Shown: positions 40,736 through 51,422, counted from the first letter of the stretch. The stretch: DNA of 64,000 bases from Nesterenkonia ebinurensis (GCF_008711175.1 NZ_VWNF01000005.1:1-64000); one strand, 5' to 3'. Translations and numbers: made by a program. The notes: generated from the sequence alone by a model not told the origin.

Positions 40736-41695
40736 CAGGCGGCCGTAGAACCTTTATCCGTAAAGGCCGACGACACGTGCCCGAGGCGCCGTGAGAACTC
40801 ATGCAGGGGCATTTTTCCCAAGGCGAGCATATGCGAGGCGTGAGAGTGTCGCAGAGAGTGAACCGTGGGGGCTTTGGTGAAGCCGGCCGCCTGTGCCCTG
40901 CGGATCGCAGGCTTTCACATCGACTTATTCAACGCTGCCGAGTGCCCAGGCTTCGGGTAGGTGAAGATCTTGTTCCCGTGTCCCGCCGCCCGGATCAGCG
41001 GCCACACCTCAGACATGGTGCCCTCATCCACATCAATGCGCCGCCGGGATCGCTCCGACTTTGGCAGCCCGGTGATCGCACTCTTGCCGTCGCCACCCGT
41101 CTTCACGTTCTTGGACACACTCACGTAGGTCACACCATCTGCCACGGTAAAGTCCTCCGGGGTCAGCACCAGCAGCTCACCAGCACGCAGGCCGGTGTTG
41201 AACAGGAAGGTCACATAGGGCCGATATCGGGCCTCGACATGCGGCATGAGCGTGGTGACTTCCTCGGCGGTGAGGAACTTGTTTCGGTCGTCGGTGACTG
41301 ACTTCTTCGGCAGCCGGGTCTCAGCGGCGGGGTTGTCCATCCTGTGCCCACGGCGCACGGCCCACTGGAAGATGCTGTAGAGGAAGCTGTGGGAGTTCTT
41401 GATGGACTTGGGGCTGTACCCGCTGCGGGAGATGACTTCGCCATTGTTGCGGCTGCGCTTCGCCTTACCCTCGGTGGCTATCCATGAGACCCATCGGGCC
41501 ACGTCGTCCTCATCTATGGAGTCCACGGGTGCCTCAAGTGGTGCGAAGTGATCCCGGACGGTCTGCCGGTAGGTTTTCAGCGTGAAGGGCTCGCAGTCGA
41601 TCAGGCTGTCGACATACCGGGCCGCGACCTCAGAGAGCGCTGGGGCTGTGGAAGATGACTTCAGCAGCGCCTGGTCTCCGAAAGTCCTGTTATTT
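40736..41695 (-). pseudogene. Tyrosine recombinase (integrase) with nonsense mutation and truncated ends
   Basis: The frame from about 41695 contains a core-binding domain (RYVDSLIDCEPFTLKTYRQT) and the catalytic Arg region FLFNTGLRAGELLVLTPEDF. A TGA at 40915-40917 interrupts it after AALNKSM. In the same frame beyond the stop come HSLRHSHASHMLALGK and RRLGHVSSAF, the HxxR and H motifs. The catalytic Tyr segment is no longer readable and no good start codon exists. It lies beside tRNA-Pro, as expected for the element's own integrase. Confidence 0.85.
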
Positions 41696-41706
41696 CAGGG
41701 CAAAAT

Positions 41707-41783
41707 TGGTCGGGATAGCCGGATTTGAACCGACGACCTTCCGTCCCCCAGACGGACGCGCTACCAAGCTGCGCTATATCCCG
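41707..41783 (-). tRNA. tRNA-Pro (anticodon GGG)
   Basis: Complete cloverleaf on the minus strand: acceptor CGGGATA pairs with TATCCCG, D-arm GCGCAGCTTGGTAGCGC, anticodon stem TCCGT/ACGGA with loop CTGGGGG, T-arm with GTTCAAATCC, and encoded CCA. Its 3' end is the attachment site shared with 38458-38482. Confidence 0.95.
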
Positions 41784-42002
41784 TGGCCGTGCTCCGGAAA
41801 CCGATCACCGGCCGGAGCACCGGAACAGTCTACATCATTCCGGCCCCCTCACACCGCACTGACTGCCCCCCTCAGAAAACCCAGGTGAGGCGGCGTCGTG
41901 TGCTAAATCCTGGGCCAGCACACACTGCCTGTAACCAAACCGTGACTGTGTCTCGGCACGGATTTCCACAGATCCGCGCCCGCTGCTGGTTACCGTTGCC
42001 CC

Positions 42003-43286
42003 ATGCACCTGCGCCTTCCCCTGATTGCGGGTGTGCCCGGACGAGCCTGCGCGGCTGCGCTGACTGTGGCGCTGCTGGCCGCCGGATGCACACCCAACTT
42101 CCATGCCCCTGAGCCTGCCGAGATCCAGCCGGCCAGCGCCTCCGAGGCTCTCCCTGCGGCTGTCCACAACTCCGCCGAAACCACCATGCGCGATGCCGCC
42201 ACCGTGGTGGTCCATCAGGTCGCTGAGTCCCGCCCACCGGAGGAAACCGCACCGGCAGGTCAGGTGACAGAGGACGACGCCGCCACCAGCCAAGAACCCG
42301 GAGCCGACTCTGAGCCCGCCGAGACCGACCAGGAGGCGGAGGAGGCCGCGGCAGCAGAAGAGTCCGAGCCGAAGATCTCACAGCGCCGGCAGAGCCTGGA
42401 TGCATGGTCTGCCTCGCTGACCCGGGCCTATGAGTCTGCCCAGGAACACGAGCAGCGCCAGGCTGAGCAGGAGGCTCAGCGGCAGGCGGAAGCTGAAGCC
42501 GAAGCTGAGCAGCGCCGGCAGGCCGAAGCCGAGCGCCAGGCCGAGCAGGAGGAGCAGCCTGAACCGGAGCAGACCCAGCCTCCCGAGCCGCCGGTGCAGA
42601 ATGTGCACTTCGACGGGGATCTCAACGCGCTGCTCGGTCAGCTCGCGGCTCAGCACCCGGGCCGGATCTCGATCAGCGTCCAGGAACTGGGCGGACAGAA
42701 CCGCAGTGCCTCCACCGGAGCGGCAGATTCCTTCGTGACAGCCAGCACCTACAAGATTTTTGTGGCCTACAGCATCCTCCGCGAGGTGGAGGCCGGTCTG
42801 CGCAGTTGGTCCGATCCCGTGCTCGGAGAGCGCGATCTGGCCCAGTGCTTCCACGACATGATTGTGCTCAGCGACAATCCGTGCCCGGAGAAGCTGGGCC
42901 CAGAGATCGGCTGGGGCAATATTTGGACTGATGCCTCTGCCCAGGGTGCGGCAAACACTCGCGGCGGTGAAGGCGGCATCCGCACCAATGCCCAGGATCT
43001 GACCAACTTCATGACTAATCTGGCCGCAGGAAATCTTGCGATAAACGGGCAGGGGCATGACCGGCTGCGAAATGCTCTGGGGGCGAATGTGCACCGTCAG
43101 GGAATCCCTGCCGGCTCGGCTGGCCAGGTGCTGAACAAGCCGGGATTCATCAACGGCAACCTTCATGACACCGCCATTGTGCACCACCCCTCCGGGACCT
43201 ATGTGCTGACTATCCTGACCCAGGGCTCCAGCTGGTCTTCGGTGGCTGCCATCACCCGGGAGATCGAGGCTGCCCTCTACGGCTGA
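42003..43286 (+). CDS. Lipoprotein serine hydrolase of the class A beta-lactamase fold
   Basis: 427 residues. Lipoprotein signal with lipobox LLAAGC (Cys29). A long Ala/Glu/Gln-rich linker (residues about 75-195, including coiled-coil-like EQRRQAEAERQAEQEEQ) leads to a hydrolase domain. The active-site motif is S248-T-Y-K251 (VTASTYKIF), followed by LSDNPC (SDN-type motif) and NKPGF in place of KTG. Weak KTG replacement argues for a cell-wall or peptidase-type hydrolase rather than an antibiotic-degrading lactamase. It stands alone after tRNA-Pro. Confidence 0.78.
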   Translation: MHLRLPLIAGVPGRACAAALTVALLAAGCTPNFHAPEPAEIQPASASEALPAAVHNSAETTMRDAATVVVHQVAESRPPEETAPAGQVTEDDAATSQEPGADSEPAETDQEAEEAAAAEESEPKISQRRQSLDAWSASLTRAYESAQEHEQRQAEQEAQRQAEAEAEAEQRRQAEAERQAEQEEQPEPEQTQPPEPPVQNVHFDGDLNALLGQLAAQHPGRISISVQELGGQNRSASTGAADSFVTASTYKIFVAYSILREVEAGLRSWSDPVLGERDLAQCFHDMIVLSDNPCPEKLGPEIGWGNIWTDASAQGAANTRGGEGGIRTNAQDLTNFMTNLAAGNLAINGQGHDRLRNALGANVHRQGIPAGSAGQVLNKPGFINGNLHDTAIVHHPSGTYVLTILTQGSSWSSVAAITREIEAALYG

Positions 43287-43328
43287 GCTGCCAGGCCAGC
43301 TACCATTGCCTTGGGCAACAATCCTGTA

Positions 43329-43343
43329 ACACGATGATCGTGT
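43329..43343. promoter_or_regulatory. Perfect palindrome upstream of the chitin-binding protein gene
   Basis: ACACGAT-G-ATCGTGT lies 51 bp before the ATG. GTAACAC occurs at both 43326 and 43351. The regulator is not identified; MtrA-type sites contain GTAAC repeats, but the match is only suggestive. Confidence 0.4.
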
Positions 43344-43393
43344 AATTTCGGTAACACCCAGGATCACTCTGTTCACTTGATGAGGATACGGAC

Positions 43394-45175
43394 ATGCCCA
43401 CAAGCTTCCGGGGCTTAACTGCTCTGCTGCTGGCCTTCTCGATGCTGTTCATCGGTCTGCTGCCAGCTGCCCAAGCAAACACTGGAACACTTGATGTCGA
43501 CCGGATCACCACAGTCGCCGAGTGGAACCGAATCGCCCACGGCGAGTCCTTCGAGTTCACCTCCACCATCCATGTTTCCGGGGCCGCAGCGGAGCTGCCG
43601 GGCGAAGGTCAGGTGGAAGTCTATGAGACCGCAGACGCACAGCGCTCCACGCCACTTGGGGTCGGTGAGGTGAATGAGGACTGGACCGCGGACATCACGG
43701 TATCCGGACTGGACGTTGGCACTTACCATTTCACCTTTGTCTACACCGGAACTGACCAGTTCGCAGGTGCCGAGCACAACCGCCTGCTCTCCCATGTGGT
43801 CCATGACCCCGCAACGATGGATGCCATCTCCATCACCTCAGTAAGCGCAGAGGGACCGGTGTTCGTCGGTGATGACCTCCTGGTCGACATTATTGCCGAT
43901 GTAGACGGCATCTGGCGCAGGCCGGTGCTGTTCGAGATCTACTCCGCCGATGATGTGAACTTCGAGAACCCTGTGGCGACCTATGAAGACTCCTCGATCG
44001 GCCGGAGCGGAGAGCGTGAGGCCTCCCTGACGCTCGGCAATCTCGACCAGGGAAGCCACGAGTTCGTAGCCCGGGTAAGCAACGACGCCGGCCCGGTCGG
44101 CCGGGTGCCCATGCTCCCCGACTACACAGAGTTCAGTGTCGAGGTGCTGGCACCGGAGATCACCCCCGAGCTGAGTGTCACGAACCCCACAGGCGAAATC
44201 TGGCGCGGCGAGACGGTGACCGCCACCGTTGAGATCGTGCTGCCTGACGGGGTTGAACCGGAGGACATCACGGTGGATGGGCGCATCGAGATTTTCCGGC
44301 CCTCTGCCTTTGCTGGTGGCCAGGAGACCATCTACTCCACCGCTGAGGTTGACGGCGAGCTGCTGGTTGAGGTTCCGTTGGACACTACGGTCGGCACTTC
44401 GTGGAACGGCAGCTTCTCCGCCGCCGTCCGCCTGGTCGAGGCCACCGATCTGGCCGATGTATGCCTTGGATGCGGGCGCAATGAGTGGCAGATGCCCATC
44501 GAGTACACCGCCCAAGATCCCGAGATCCTGGTCACCCCCGTGGAGCAGACCGTCGCCGAGGGTGCCGACGCCGCTGTCACCCTCAGGCTGGGGCTGCCCG
44601 AGGACTATCCGCTCCCACCAGAGGACCTTGAGGGTCAGTTCGAGGTAGTCACTGGCGGAAGCCTGGAGCACGTCCTCTTTGCAAACCTCTCGGAGATGAA
44701 TGAGGACTACCAGGTTGAGGTCAGCGTCCCGGCCGAGCACTTCAACGATCCGGACTTCCCGCTGGCCGCCCGCTTCGAGGTGCGCGTGGTGGACTCGATC
44801 TACCAACGCCTGGCAGTGCAGGGGAACTGGCCTACTTTCAGCGTATGGACCGAGGCTGAGCCGGAGCACCCAGCCTGGGATGCCTCCACCGTCTACACCG
44901 GTGGGCAGATCGTGGAGTACGACGGTCGGGTCTTCGAAGCCCTGTGGTGGACCCAGAACCAGCAGCCCGGGGCTTCCCCGTACAGCGCCTGGTCCGAGAT
45001 CGGTGCACCCACCGTCTGCGCGTCCGGCACCTACCCGGCCTGGGCAGCCAGCACCGAGTTCACCGGCGGGGAGACCGTGGTGTTCAACGGCACCGTCTAC
45101 ACCGCCAAGTGGTACAGCCGAAACCAGGAACCGGGGGACCAGTGGGGCCCCTGGGAGGAGATCGGCGACTGCTGA
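43394..45175 (+). CDS. Secreted Ig-like protein with two C-terminal chitin-binding (CBM5/12) modules
   Basis: 593 residues. A signal peptide (residues 1 to about 28, LLLAFSMLFIGLLPAAQA) leads to several Ig-like beta domains of about 100 residues (GEVNEDWTADITVSGLDVG; ETVTATVEIVLPDGVEP). Two aromatic carbohydrate-binding modules close the protein: HPAWDASTVYTGGQIVEYDG and YPAWAASTEFTGGETVVFNG, each ending in W..WEEIG/W..WSEIG. No catalytic domain is seen. It probably anchors to or senses chitin-like polymers. Monocistronic; convergent with der. Confidence 0.82.
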   Translation: MPTSFRGLTALLLAFSMLFIGLLPAAQANTGTLDVDRITTVAEWNRIAHGESFEFTSTIHVSGAAAELPGEGQVEVYETADAQRSTPLGVGEVNEDWTADITVSGLDVGTYHFTFVYTGTDQFAGAEHNRLLSHVVHDPATMDAISITSVSAEGPVFVGDDLLVDIIADVDGIWRRPVLFEIYSADDVNFENPVATYEDSSIGRSGEREASLTLGNLDQGSHEFVARVSNDAGPVGRVPMLPDYTEFSVEVLAPEITPELSVTNPTGEIWRGETVTATVEIVLPDGVEPEDITVDGRIEIFRPSAFAGGQETIYSTAEVDGELLVEVPLDTTVGTSWNGSFSAAVRLVEATDLADVCLGCGRNEWQMPIEYTAQDPEILVTPVEQTVAEGADAAVTLRLGLPEDYPLPPEDLEGQFEVVTGGSLEHVLFANLSEMNEDYQVEVSVPAEHFNDPDFPLAARFEVRVVDSIYQRLAVQGNWPTFSVWTEAEPEHPAWDASTVYTGGQIVEYDGRVFEALWWTQNQQPGASPYSAWSEIGAPTVCASGTYPAWAASTEFTGGETVVFNGTVYTAKWYSRNQEPGDQWGPWEEIGDC

Positions 45176-45206
45176 TCTGCCGGCTCCAGCCTGCTGCGGA
45201 ACGAAC

Positions 45207-46736
45207 TCAGCGGCGTTTGCGCTTCTCGCGCACGCGCATCTGGACTTCGATAGGGGTGCCGGTGAAGTCGAAGGTCTCGCGCAGCCGGCGGGTGATGAAC
45301 CGCCGGTAGCCGGGATCTAGGAACCCGGTGGTGAACAGCACGAATTTCGGCGGCCGGGTGGCGGGCTGTGTCCCGAAAAGTATCCGGGGCTGCTTGCCGC
45401 CGCGCACCGGATGCGGGTGCGCGGCCACCAGTTCGCCCAGGAACGCGTTGAGCCGGCCGGTAGGAATCCGCTGCTCCCAATTCTCCAAGGAGCGCTGCAG
45501 TGCCGGAGCCAGCTTGTCCTTGTGCCAGCCGGTCTTCGCCGAGACATTGACCCGCGGGGCCCAGGACACATGCGCTAGGTCCCGTTCGATCTCCCGCTCC
45601 AGGTAGTAGCGGCGCTCCTCGTCCAGCAGATCCCATTTGTTATAAGCCAGCACCAGAGCCCGCCCGGCATCCAGGGCCATCTGCACAATCCGGATGTCCT
45701 GCTCACTGACCGGTTCATCAACAGCCAGCAGCACCACAGCCACCTCGGCTTTGTCCACGGCGCGCTGGGTGCGCAGCATCGCGTAGTACTCGGAGCCGGA
45801 GGCCATATGCTGCCGGCGCCGGATCCCGGCGGTGTCCACGAACCGCCACTGCTCCCCGCCGAGGGTCACCAGCTCGTCCACCGGATCACGGGTAGTGCCG
45901 GCCACTTTGTCCACCACCACCCGGTCGGCCCCGGCCAGCTTGTTCAGCAGGGAGGACTTGCCCACATTCGGCCGGCCCACCAGGGCCACCCGGCGGGGTC
46001 CGTCCAGGGGGACCAGTCCCCTGTGCTGGGCGGTCTGAGGCAGGTGCTTCAGTGCGGCGTCGAGCAGGTCACCGGTACCGGTGCCGTGCAGTGCGGAGAC
46101 CGGATAGGGTTCGCCCAGGCCCAGGTTCCACAGCGGGTAGACCTCGGACATCTGGGCCGAGGAATCGATCTTATTGGCCGCCAGCAGCACCGGTTTCTTC
46201 TTCCGGCGCAGCATCTTCACCACGGCCTCATCCACCGCGCTGGCACCGACCAGTCCGTCGAGCACGAACACCACCGCATCGGCCTCATCCACTGCGAGCT
46301 CGGCCTGTTCAGCCACCCGTTTATGGATACCCTTGGCATCGGCCTCCCAGCCGCCGGTGTCCACCAGGGTGAAGTCGCGGCCGTTCCACTCCGCCGGATA
46401 GGAGACCCGGTCGCGGGTGACTCCGGGAACGTCCTCCACCACAGCTTCGCGGGAGCGGATGATCCGGTTGACCAGGGTGGACTTGCCCACGTTTGGCCGG
46501 CCCACAATGGCGAGCACTGGTAGGGCGGGCACATAGGGCAGTCCGGCGTCGTCCTCCTGTGTTTCCTCCAGCAGCGCGGCATCAGCATCATCGAGCTCAT
46601 AGTCCTGAAGGCCGGCGCGCAGTGCGGCGGCGCGGGCCTCAGCCTCATCCTCGGTGATCTCGGCAAGGCGAGCTGCTACCCGGTCCTCACCGGTGGGGAC
46701 GTACTCCTCGCCGCCCTGGGCCTGTTGGCTCATCAA
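45207..46736 (-). CDS. der: Ribosome-biogenesis GTPase Der (EngA)
   Basis: 509 residues with two tandem GTPase domains: [13 protein letters not shown] with DVPGVTRD, and [16 protein letters not shown] with DTAGIRRR. The C-terminal KH-like domain follows ([20 protein letters not shown]). The N-terminal 60 residues are acidic, as in other actinobacterial Der proteins. It acts in 50S subunit assembly. It overlaps cmk by 4 nt (ATGA) and ends the parA-der operon. Confidence 0.97.
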   Translation of the reverse strand: MMSQQAQGGEEYVPTGEDRVAARLAEITEDEAEARAAALRAGLQDYELDDADAALLEETQEDDAGLPYVPALPVLAIVGRPNVGKSTLVNRIIRSREAVVEDVPGVTRDRVSYPAEWNGRDFTLVDTGGWEADAKGIHKRVAEQAELAVDEADAVVFVLDGLVGASAVDEAVVKMLRRKKKPVLLAANKIDSSAQMSEVYPLWNLGLGEPYPVSALHGTGTGDLLDAALKHLPQTAQHRGLVPLDGPRRVALVGRPNVGKSSLLNKLAGADRVVVDKVAGTTRDPVDELVTLGGEQWRFVDTAGIRRRQHMASGSEYYAMLRTQRAVDKAEVAVVLLAVDEPVSEQDIRIVQMALDAGRALVLAYNKWDLLDEERRYYLEREIERDLAHVSWAPRVNVSAKTGWHKDKLAPALQRSLENWEQRIPTGRLNAFLGELVAAHPHPVRGGKQPRILFGTQPATRPPKFVLFTTGFLDPGYRRFITRRLRETFDFTGTPIEVQMRVREKRKRR

Positions 46737-47476
46737 GCGCCAGCTTCCCGGGCCAGCTGCACGCGGCCGATCAGCGAGTCCACGGTCTCCTCGAAGCTCA
46801 GCTCTGAGGAGTCCAGCACGGCCACCCCGTCGGCGGCCTCGGTGAAGTTCGACGCCGCGGAGTCCTTCTTATCCCGCTCCAGCACCTGACGCTTGAGCGC
46901 CTCAGCATCCTGACTGCCGCCCAGCTGGGCGCCACGGCGGCGCAGCCGGGCCTCGGCGGAGGCGGTCAGCAGCACCCGCACCTGAGCATCGGGGGCCACT
47001 ACGGTAGTGATATCGCGCCCTTCGGCCACAATGAACCCCTGTGCGTCGATGATCCGGCGCTGAGCGTCCACCAGCAGGGCCCGGGCCCGGCGGTTTGTGG
47101 CCACCTCGGAGACCTTCTCGGAGATGCGCGGCTCACGGATCTCCGCGGTCACATCGGTCTCCCCCACAGTGATGGTCTGGTGCTGCGGGTCGGTGGAGAT
47201 GTTCAGCGGCAGCTCCTCCACCGCTACGGCCACCGCGTCCTCATCGTCCAGGTCCACCTGCTGGTCCAGGCAGTACCAGGTGGCGGCACGGTACATGGCC
47301 CCGGTGTCCAGATAGGCGGCACCCAGCTGAGTAGCGGCAGCACGGCAGACGCTGGACTTCCCGGAGCCGGAGGGCCCGTCCACGGCGATCACCAGGCGCA
47401 GCGCCGGCTCCGCGGGGGAGCCCGTGACCGGAACCGCCTGATCTGTGTGTGTGCTCAATGCAGTACTACCTTCCAT
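46733..47476 (-). CDS. cmk: Cytidylate kinase
   Basis: 247 residues including an N-terminal tail. P-loop [26 protein letters not shown], and the family segments [16 protein letters not shown] and [11 protein letters not shown] identify CMP kinase. It makes CDP/dCDP. ATG 47476 lies inside tyrA; a TTG at 47458 would give the 4-nt TTGA overlap typical of this operon, so the exact start is open. Confidence 0.93.
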   Translation of the reverse strand: MEGSTALSTHTDQAVPVTGSPAEPALRLVIAVDGPSGSGKSSVCRAAATQLGAAYLDTGAMYRAATWYCLDQQVDLDDEDAVAVAVEELPLNISTDPQHQTITVGETDVTAEIREPRISEKVSEVATNRRARALLVDAQRRIIDAQGFIVAEGRDITTVVAPDAQVRVLLTASAEARLRRRGAQLGGSQDAEALKRQVLERDKKDSAASNFTEAADGVAVLDSSELSFEETVDSLIGRVQLAREAGA

Positions 47477-48565
47477 CCCATCTCGGTCAGCGCTTCGGCC
47501 AGCTCATCACGGCGGCCGGGCAGCACTGACACCTCCAACATACCGACTTGGTGGCCGGCGGAGTGCTCCATGCGCAGGTCCTCGACATTGACCCCGACTT
47601 TGGCCACATCGTTGAGCACCGCAGAGATCTGCCCGGGCCGGTCGTCAACAATAACAGTGACCACCGCGAAGGACTGCGGCGGGGCTCCGTGCTTGCCGGG
47701 CACCCGGGCCACCCCGGCATTGCCGGCCTCGATCAGCCGGGCGATATCAGCCTGTCCCCCAGGCACTTCAGGGTCCTCCAATGTGCCGATCAGCTGCTGA
47801 ATATCCTCACGCAGCCCGTAGAGGATCTCCACTACGGGCCGGGCGTTGGCGGAGAGGATCTGCACCCACAGGTTGGGGTCGCTGGCAGCTATCCGGGTGA
47901 CATCGCGCAGACCATTTCCAGACAGTGCCAGTGCACCGGCTGCTGCGTCCTGCAACCGGGAAGCCACCAGGGAAGCGGCCACCTGCGGCAGATGTGAGAT
48001 CAGCGCCACCGACTCATCATGCTTAGCGGTATCCATCCGGTGCACACTGGCCCCCAGGCTGCGCGCCAGGCTGGTGGCCGCCTCCACCGCGGCCGGGGCG
48101 CAGTACTCATGCGGGCAGATCACCCAGGGCATCGAGGTGAACAGCTCACCGCGGGCGGCCACCGGCCCGGACTGCTCCCGCCCGGCCATCGGGTGGGTGC
48201 CCACATACCTGCTCAGGTGCTGCATGGTGAGCGGGGCGGCGTCGTCATCTGTCTGCTTGAGCAGATCGGTGAGGATCGCCGCCTTGACCGAGGCGATATC
48301 CACTACGACGCCGCCGGGGAACCTCACCAACGCATCTGCTACCTCAGCTGCGGTCACCTCGGGCGGGGCAGCGATGACGATCAGCTCCGGATCAGGTGTG
48401 CCCTCCGGTTCCCAGACCGTGCCGGCGCCGATGTCCTGGGCGATCCGCTGGGCGGTGGGCGAGGGGTCAGAGAGGTGCACCTGGTGGCCGGCCGCCCGCA
48501 GACCGAGCCCGATACTGGCGCCCAGCAGACCGGTGCCGCGGATGAGCACGGTGGCCTTGGCCGGT

Positions 48566-49516
<951 letters not shown>

Positions 49517-49547
49517 GCGGATCATCCTACCGGCCTTCCGCGGCGGT

Positions 49548-49617
49548 GCTTTTCATGTACTTCTTGAGTTCTCATGTACCTATAGGGCAATGATTCTCCA
49601 ACAACCCCATGAAAAGC
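49548..49617. promoter_or_regulatory. Inverted repeat in the scpB-rluB gap
   Basis: GCTTTTCATG (49548-49557) and CATGAAAAGC (49608-49617) are perfect complements with a 50-nt loop. A weak minus-strand promoter (TTGGAG, TACATG, 17-bp spacing) lies inside. The pair could be a protein-binding site or an RNA stem. Confidence 0.35.
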
Positions 49618-49655
49618 GGCGGAGGCGACGACTGAGGGACCGCGGGCCGAGGCAA

Positions 49656-49675
49656 CGGCAGGGCACTAGGCGGCG
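49656..49675. repeat. 20-bp direct repeat, copy outside scpB
   Basis: CGGCAGGGCACTAGGCGGCG is repeated exactly at 49690-49709, where it contains the scpB stop codon. The spacing is 34 bp. It looks like a small tandem duplication of the end of scpB. Confidence 0.8.
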
Positions 49676-49699
49676 GCAGGCGGAGGCAGCGGCAGGGCA

Positions 49700-50347
49700 C
49701 TAGGCGGCGTCGTGGTTGTCCAGCTCCTCGACCCCCGGCAGGTGCGGACTGAGTTTGGGCAGCTCCTCAATCGAGTCCAGGCCCAACCGCTCCAGAAATT
49801 CTGGCGTGGTGACATACAGGGTGGCCCCGGTGACCGGGTCGGTGCCAGCGGTGTCCAATAGCCCGCGCTGGACCAGGCTGCGCACTACACCGTCCACGTT
49901 GACCCCGCGGATGGCCGCCACTGCGGAGCGTGCCACCGGCTGCCGGTAGGCAATCACGGCCAGGGTCTCTAGGGCGGCCGGGGAGAGCCGGGAGGTTTGA
50001 CCGTCCAGCACGAAGACCGAGACCTGCTCGGCATAACGTGCCCGTGAGTAGTAGCGCCAGCCCCCGGCCACCTCACGCAGCTCATAGCCGCGCTGGCGGG
50101 GGGCGGGCATCGGGGCGTCACCGGGCCAGTTCTCGACAACACCGTCTGCCTCGGCACGCAGTTCGTCCAGCAGTGCCTGCACCTGATGCTGGGGCAGGTT
50201 GACCGCTGTGGCCAGCTCGGCCGGGGTCACCGGCTCCTCGGCCACCATGAGCACTGCTTCGACAGCGGCCAGGTAGTCCTCATGGGAGACCAGGTGGGAG
50301 GATTCAGCCTCCTCCAGGGCCGGGTTGACGGTGTTGCGCTCAGTCAT
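49700..50347 (-). CDS. scpB: Segregation and condensation protein B
   Basis: 215 residues from ATG 50347. Tandem winged-helix domains: DYLAAVEAVLMVAEEPVTPA, RGYELREVAGGWRYYSR, SPAALETLAVIAYRQPVARS and IRGVNVDGVVRSLVQRGLL. ScpB binds ScpA and SMC to form bacterial condensin. Its start lies within the end of scpA (8-nt overlap), so translation is coupled. Confidence 0.95.
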   Translation of the reverse strand: MTERNTVNPALEEAESSHLVSHEDYLAAVEAVLMVAEEPVTPAELATAVNLPQHQVQALLDELRAEADGVVENWPGDAPMPAPRQRGYELREVAGGWRYYSRARYAEQVSVFVLDGQTSRLSPAALETLAVIAYRQPVARSAVAAIRGVNVDGVVRSLVQRGLLDTAGTDPVTGATLYVTTPEFLERLGLDSIEELPKLSPHLPGVEELDNHDAA

Positions 50348-51362
50348 CGGCACTCTCCTGACCTGGGGCACTCTCCCCCGCTACGGCGTCATTTCGCGCA
50401 CGCTCCTCAATCGCCTGCCCGCATTGCGGGCAACCCTCAGTCGCCTCGGACATAGCCCCGCAAGCGCCGCATTTCGCTCGGCTCAGCTGGGTCTTGGAAG
50501 ACTCGGAGCCCGCCCCGGTCTTCGCTGGGCTGAATCGGGGGTCGTTCTCATCCCATTCTGCCGCAGCCCGGTCCAGGGTGTCCTGGGAGGTTTCGGCCGG
50601 CCCGGACCAGGTGACCCTGAGCTCGCCGAGCGGTACCTGCTGGTCGAACTCCACGGATCTATCCCGGAAGAGCTCCAGCAGTCCCAGAAAGCGGACCACC
50701 ACAACCAGCCGGTTCTCCGCGTCAGCTACCAGCTCGGTGAAGGTGCACTGGCCTGCTGCGCAGAGCTGCTGTGTCATCGCGGCCATCTCCTCACGAACGT
50801 TGACCGCATGGGCGTGCAGATGCGCCAGACCCACCTCATCCGGTTCGGCCTGCTGGCGGGCCAGAGCACGCTCAGCCAGTGCTTTGAGGTCCTCGGCGGT
50901 GGTGTTCCACACCAGTTCGGGCAGCAGATTGGCCATATCCGGATGCTGACCGGTGCGGCGGGGGAACCGGCCGGTGTTCTCGGCCGCAGCCTGGCCCATC
51001 TGCTCGGCGATCTGCTTGAACGCCTTGTACTGCAGCAGCCGGGCGAACAGCAGGTCCCGGGCCTCCAGGGCGGCGATATCCTCCTCGGATTCCACCTGTG
51101 AGCCCGGCAGCAGCTGCACCAGCTTCATGTCCAGCAAGGTGGCTGCGACAAACACAAAGTTGGAGGACTCGTCCAGGGCCCGCTGGGCGTCCAAGGTGCG
51201 CACATAGCTGATGAACTCATCGGTGACTTCAGCGAGGGCAACTTTGGTGACATCCAGCTGACGTTTGGCGATCAGTCCCAGCAGCAGGTCGAAGGGCCCG
51301 TCGAAGCCGTCCAGGCTGACGGTGAAGCCCGTGCGGATCTCCTCGCCGGTTTCCTCCAGCAT
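50340..51362 (-). CDS. scpA: Segregation and condensation protein A with C-terminal zinc-ribbon-like tail
   Basis: 340 residues from ATG 51362. The conserved core begins FTVSLDGFDGPFDLLLGLIA and includes DVTKVALAEVTDEFISYV, then the winged helix ending VVVVRFLGLLELFRDRSV. The last 75 residues are an unusual extension with C-G-A-C and C-P-Q-C pairs (RAKCGACGAMSEATEGCPQC), a possible zinc ribbon. An in-frame codon at 51497 would add 45 residues encoded largely by a dispersed repeat, so the later ATG is preferred. Bridges SMC and ScpB in condensin. Confidence 0.9.
   Translation of the reverse strand: MLEETGEEIRTGFTVSLDGFDGPFDLLLGLIAKRQLDVTKVALAEVTDEFISYVRTLDAQRALDESSNFVFVAATLLDMKLVQLLPGSQVESEEDIAALEARDLLFARLLQYKAFKQIAEQMGQAAAENTGRFPRRTGQHPDMANLLPELVWNTTAEDLKALAERALARQQAEPDEVGLAHLHAHAVNVREEMAAMTQQLCAAGQCTFTELVADAENRLVVVVRFLGLLELFRDRSVEFDQQVPLGELRVTWSGPAETSQDTLDRAAAEWDENDPRFSPAKTGAGSESSKTQLSRAKCGACGAMSEATEGCPQCGQAIEERARNDAVAGESAPGQESADD
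50496..50542. repeat. Dispersed repeat, partial copy inside scpA 3' region
   Basis: GGAAGACTCGGAGCC... to ...AATCGGGGGT matches about 40 of 47 positions of the 51364-51422 copy, in inverted orientation to it. It encodes part of the scpA C-terminal extension. Confidence 0.55.
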
Positions 51363-51363
51363 C

Positions 51364-51422
51364 ACGCCCGATTGAGCCGAGTGAAGACCGGAGCTGGCTC
51401 CGAGTCCTCCGAGGCGATTGCG
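51364..51422 (-). repeat. Dispersed ~59-bp repeat, copy immediately upstream of the scpA start
   Basis: The reverse complement (CGCAATCGCCTCGGAGGACT... GGCTCAATCGGGCGT) matches the tgt copy at about 48 of 59 positions. It ends 1 nt before the scpA ATG. The frame through it differs from that in tgt, so the similarity is at the DNA level, not a shared peptide. Confidence 0.65.

Larger units (their letters stand above)
38458..41731. mobile_element. Relic integrative element in tRNA-Pro
   Basis: 3.3 kb between the 25-bp direct repeats. It contains a truncated tyrosine integrase next to the intact tRNA, a split P63C gene, a frameshifted ImmA-like gene, an XRE-type fragment and a TM2 protein. Nearly every gene that could be tested is broken, so the element is probably immobile. 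Confidence 0.75.

Noticed and set aside
41655-42112. Small plus-strand ORFs around tRNA-Pro
   Set aside because: They read through the tRNA gene (IAGFEPTTFRPPDGRATKLR is a translated tRNA artefact) and the promoter region of the next gene.
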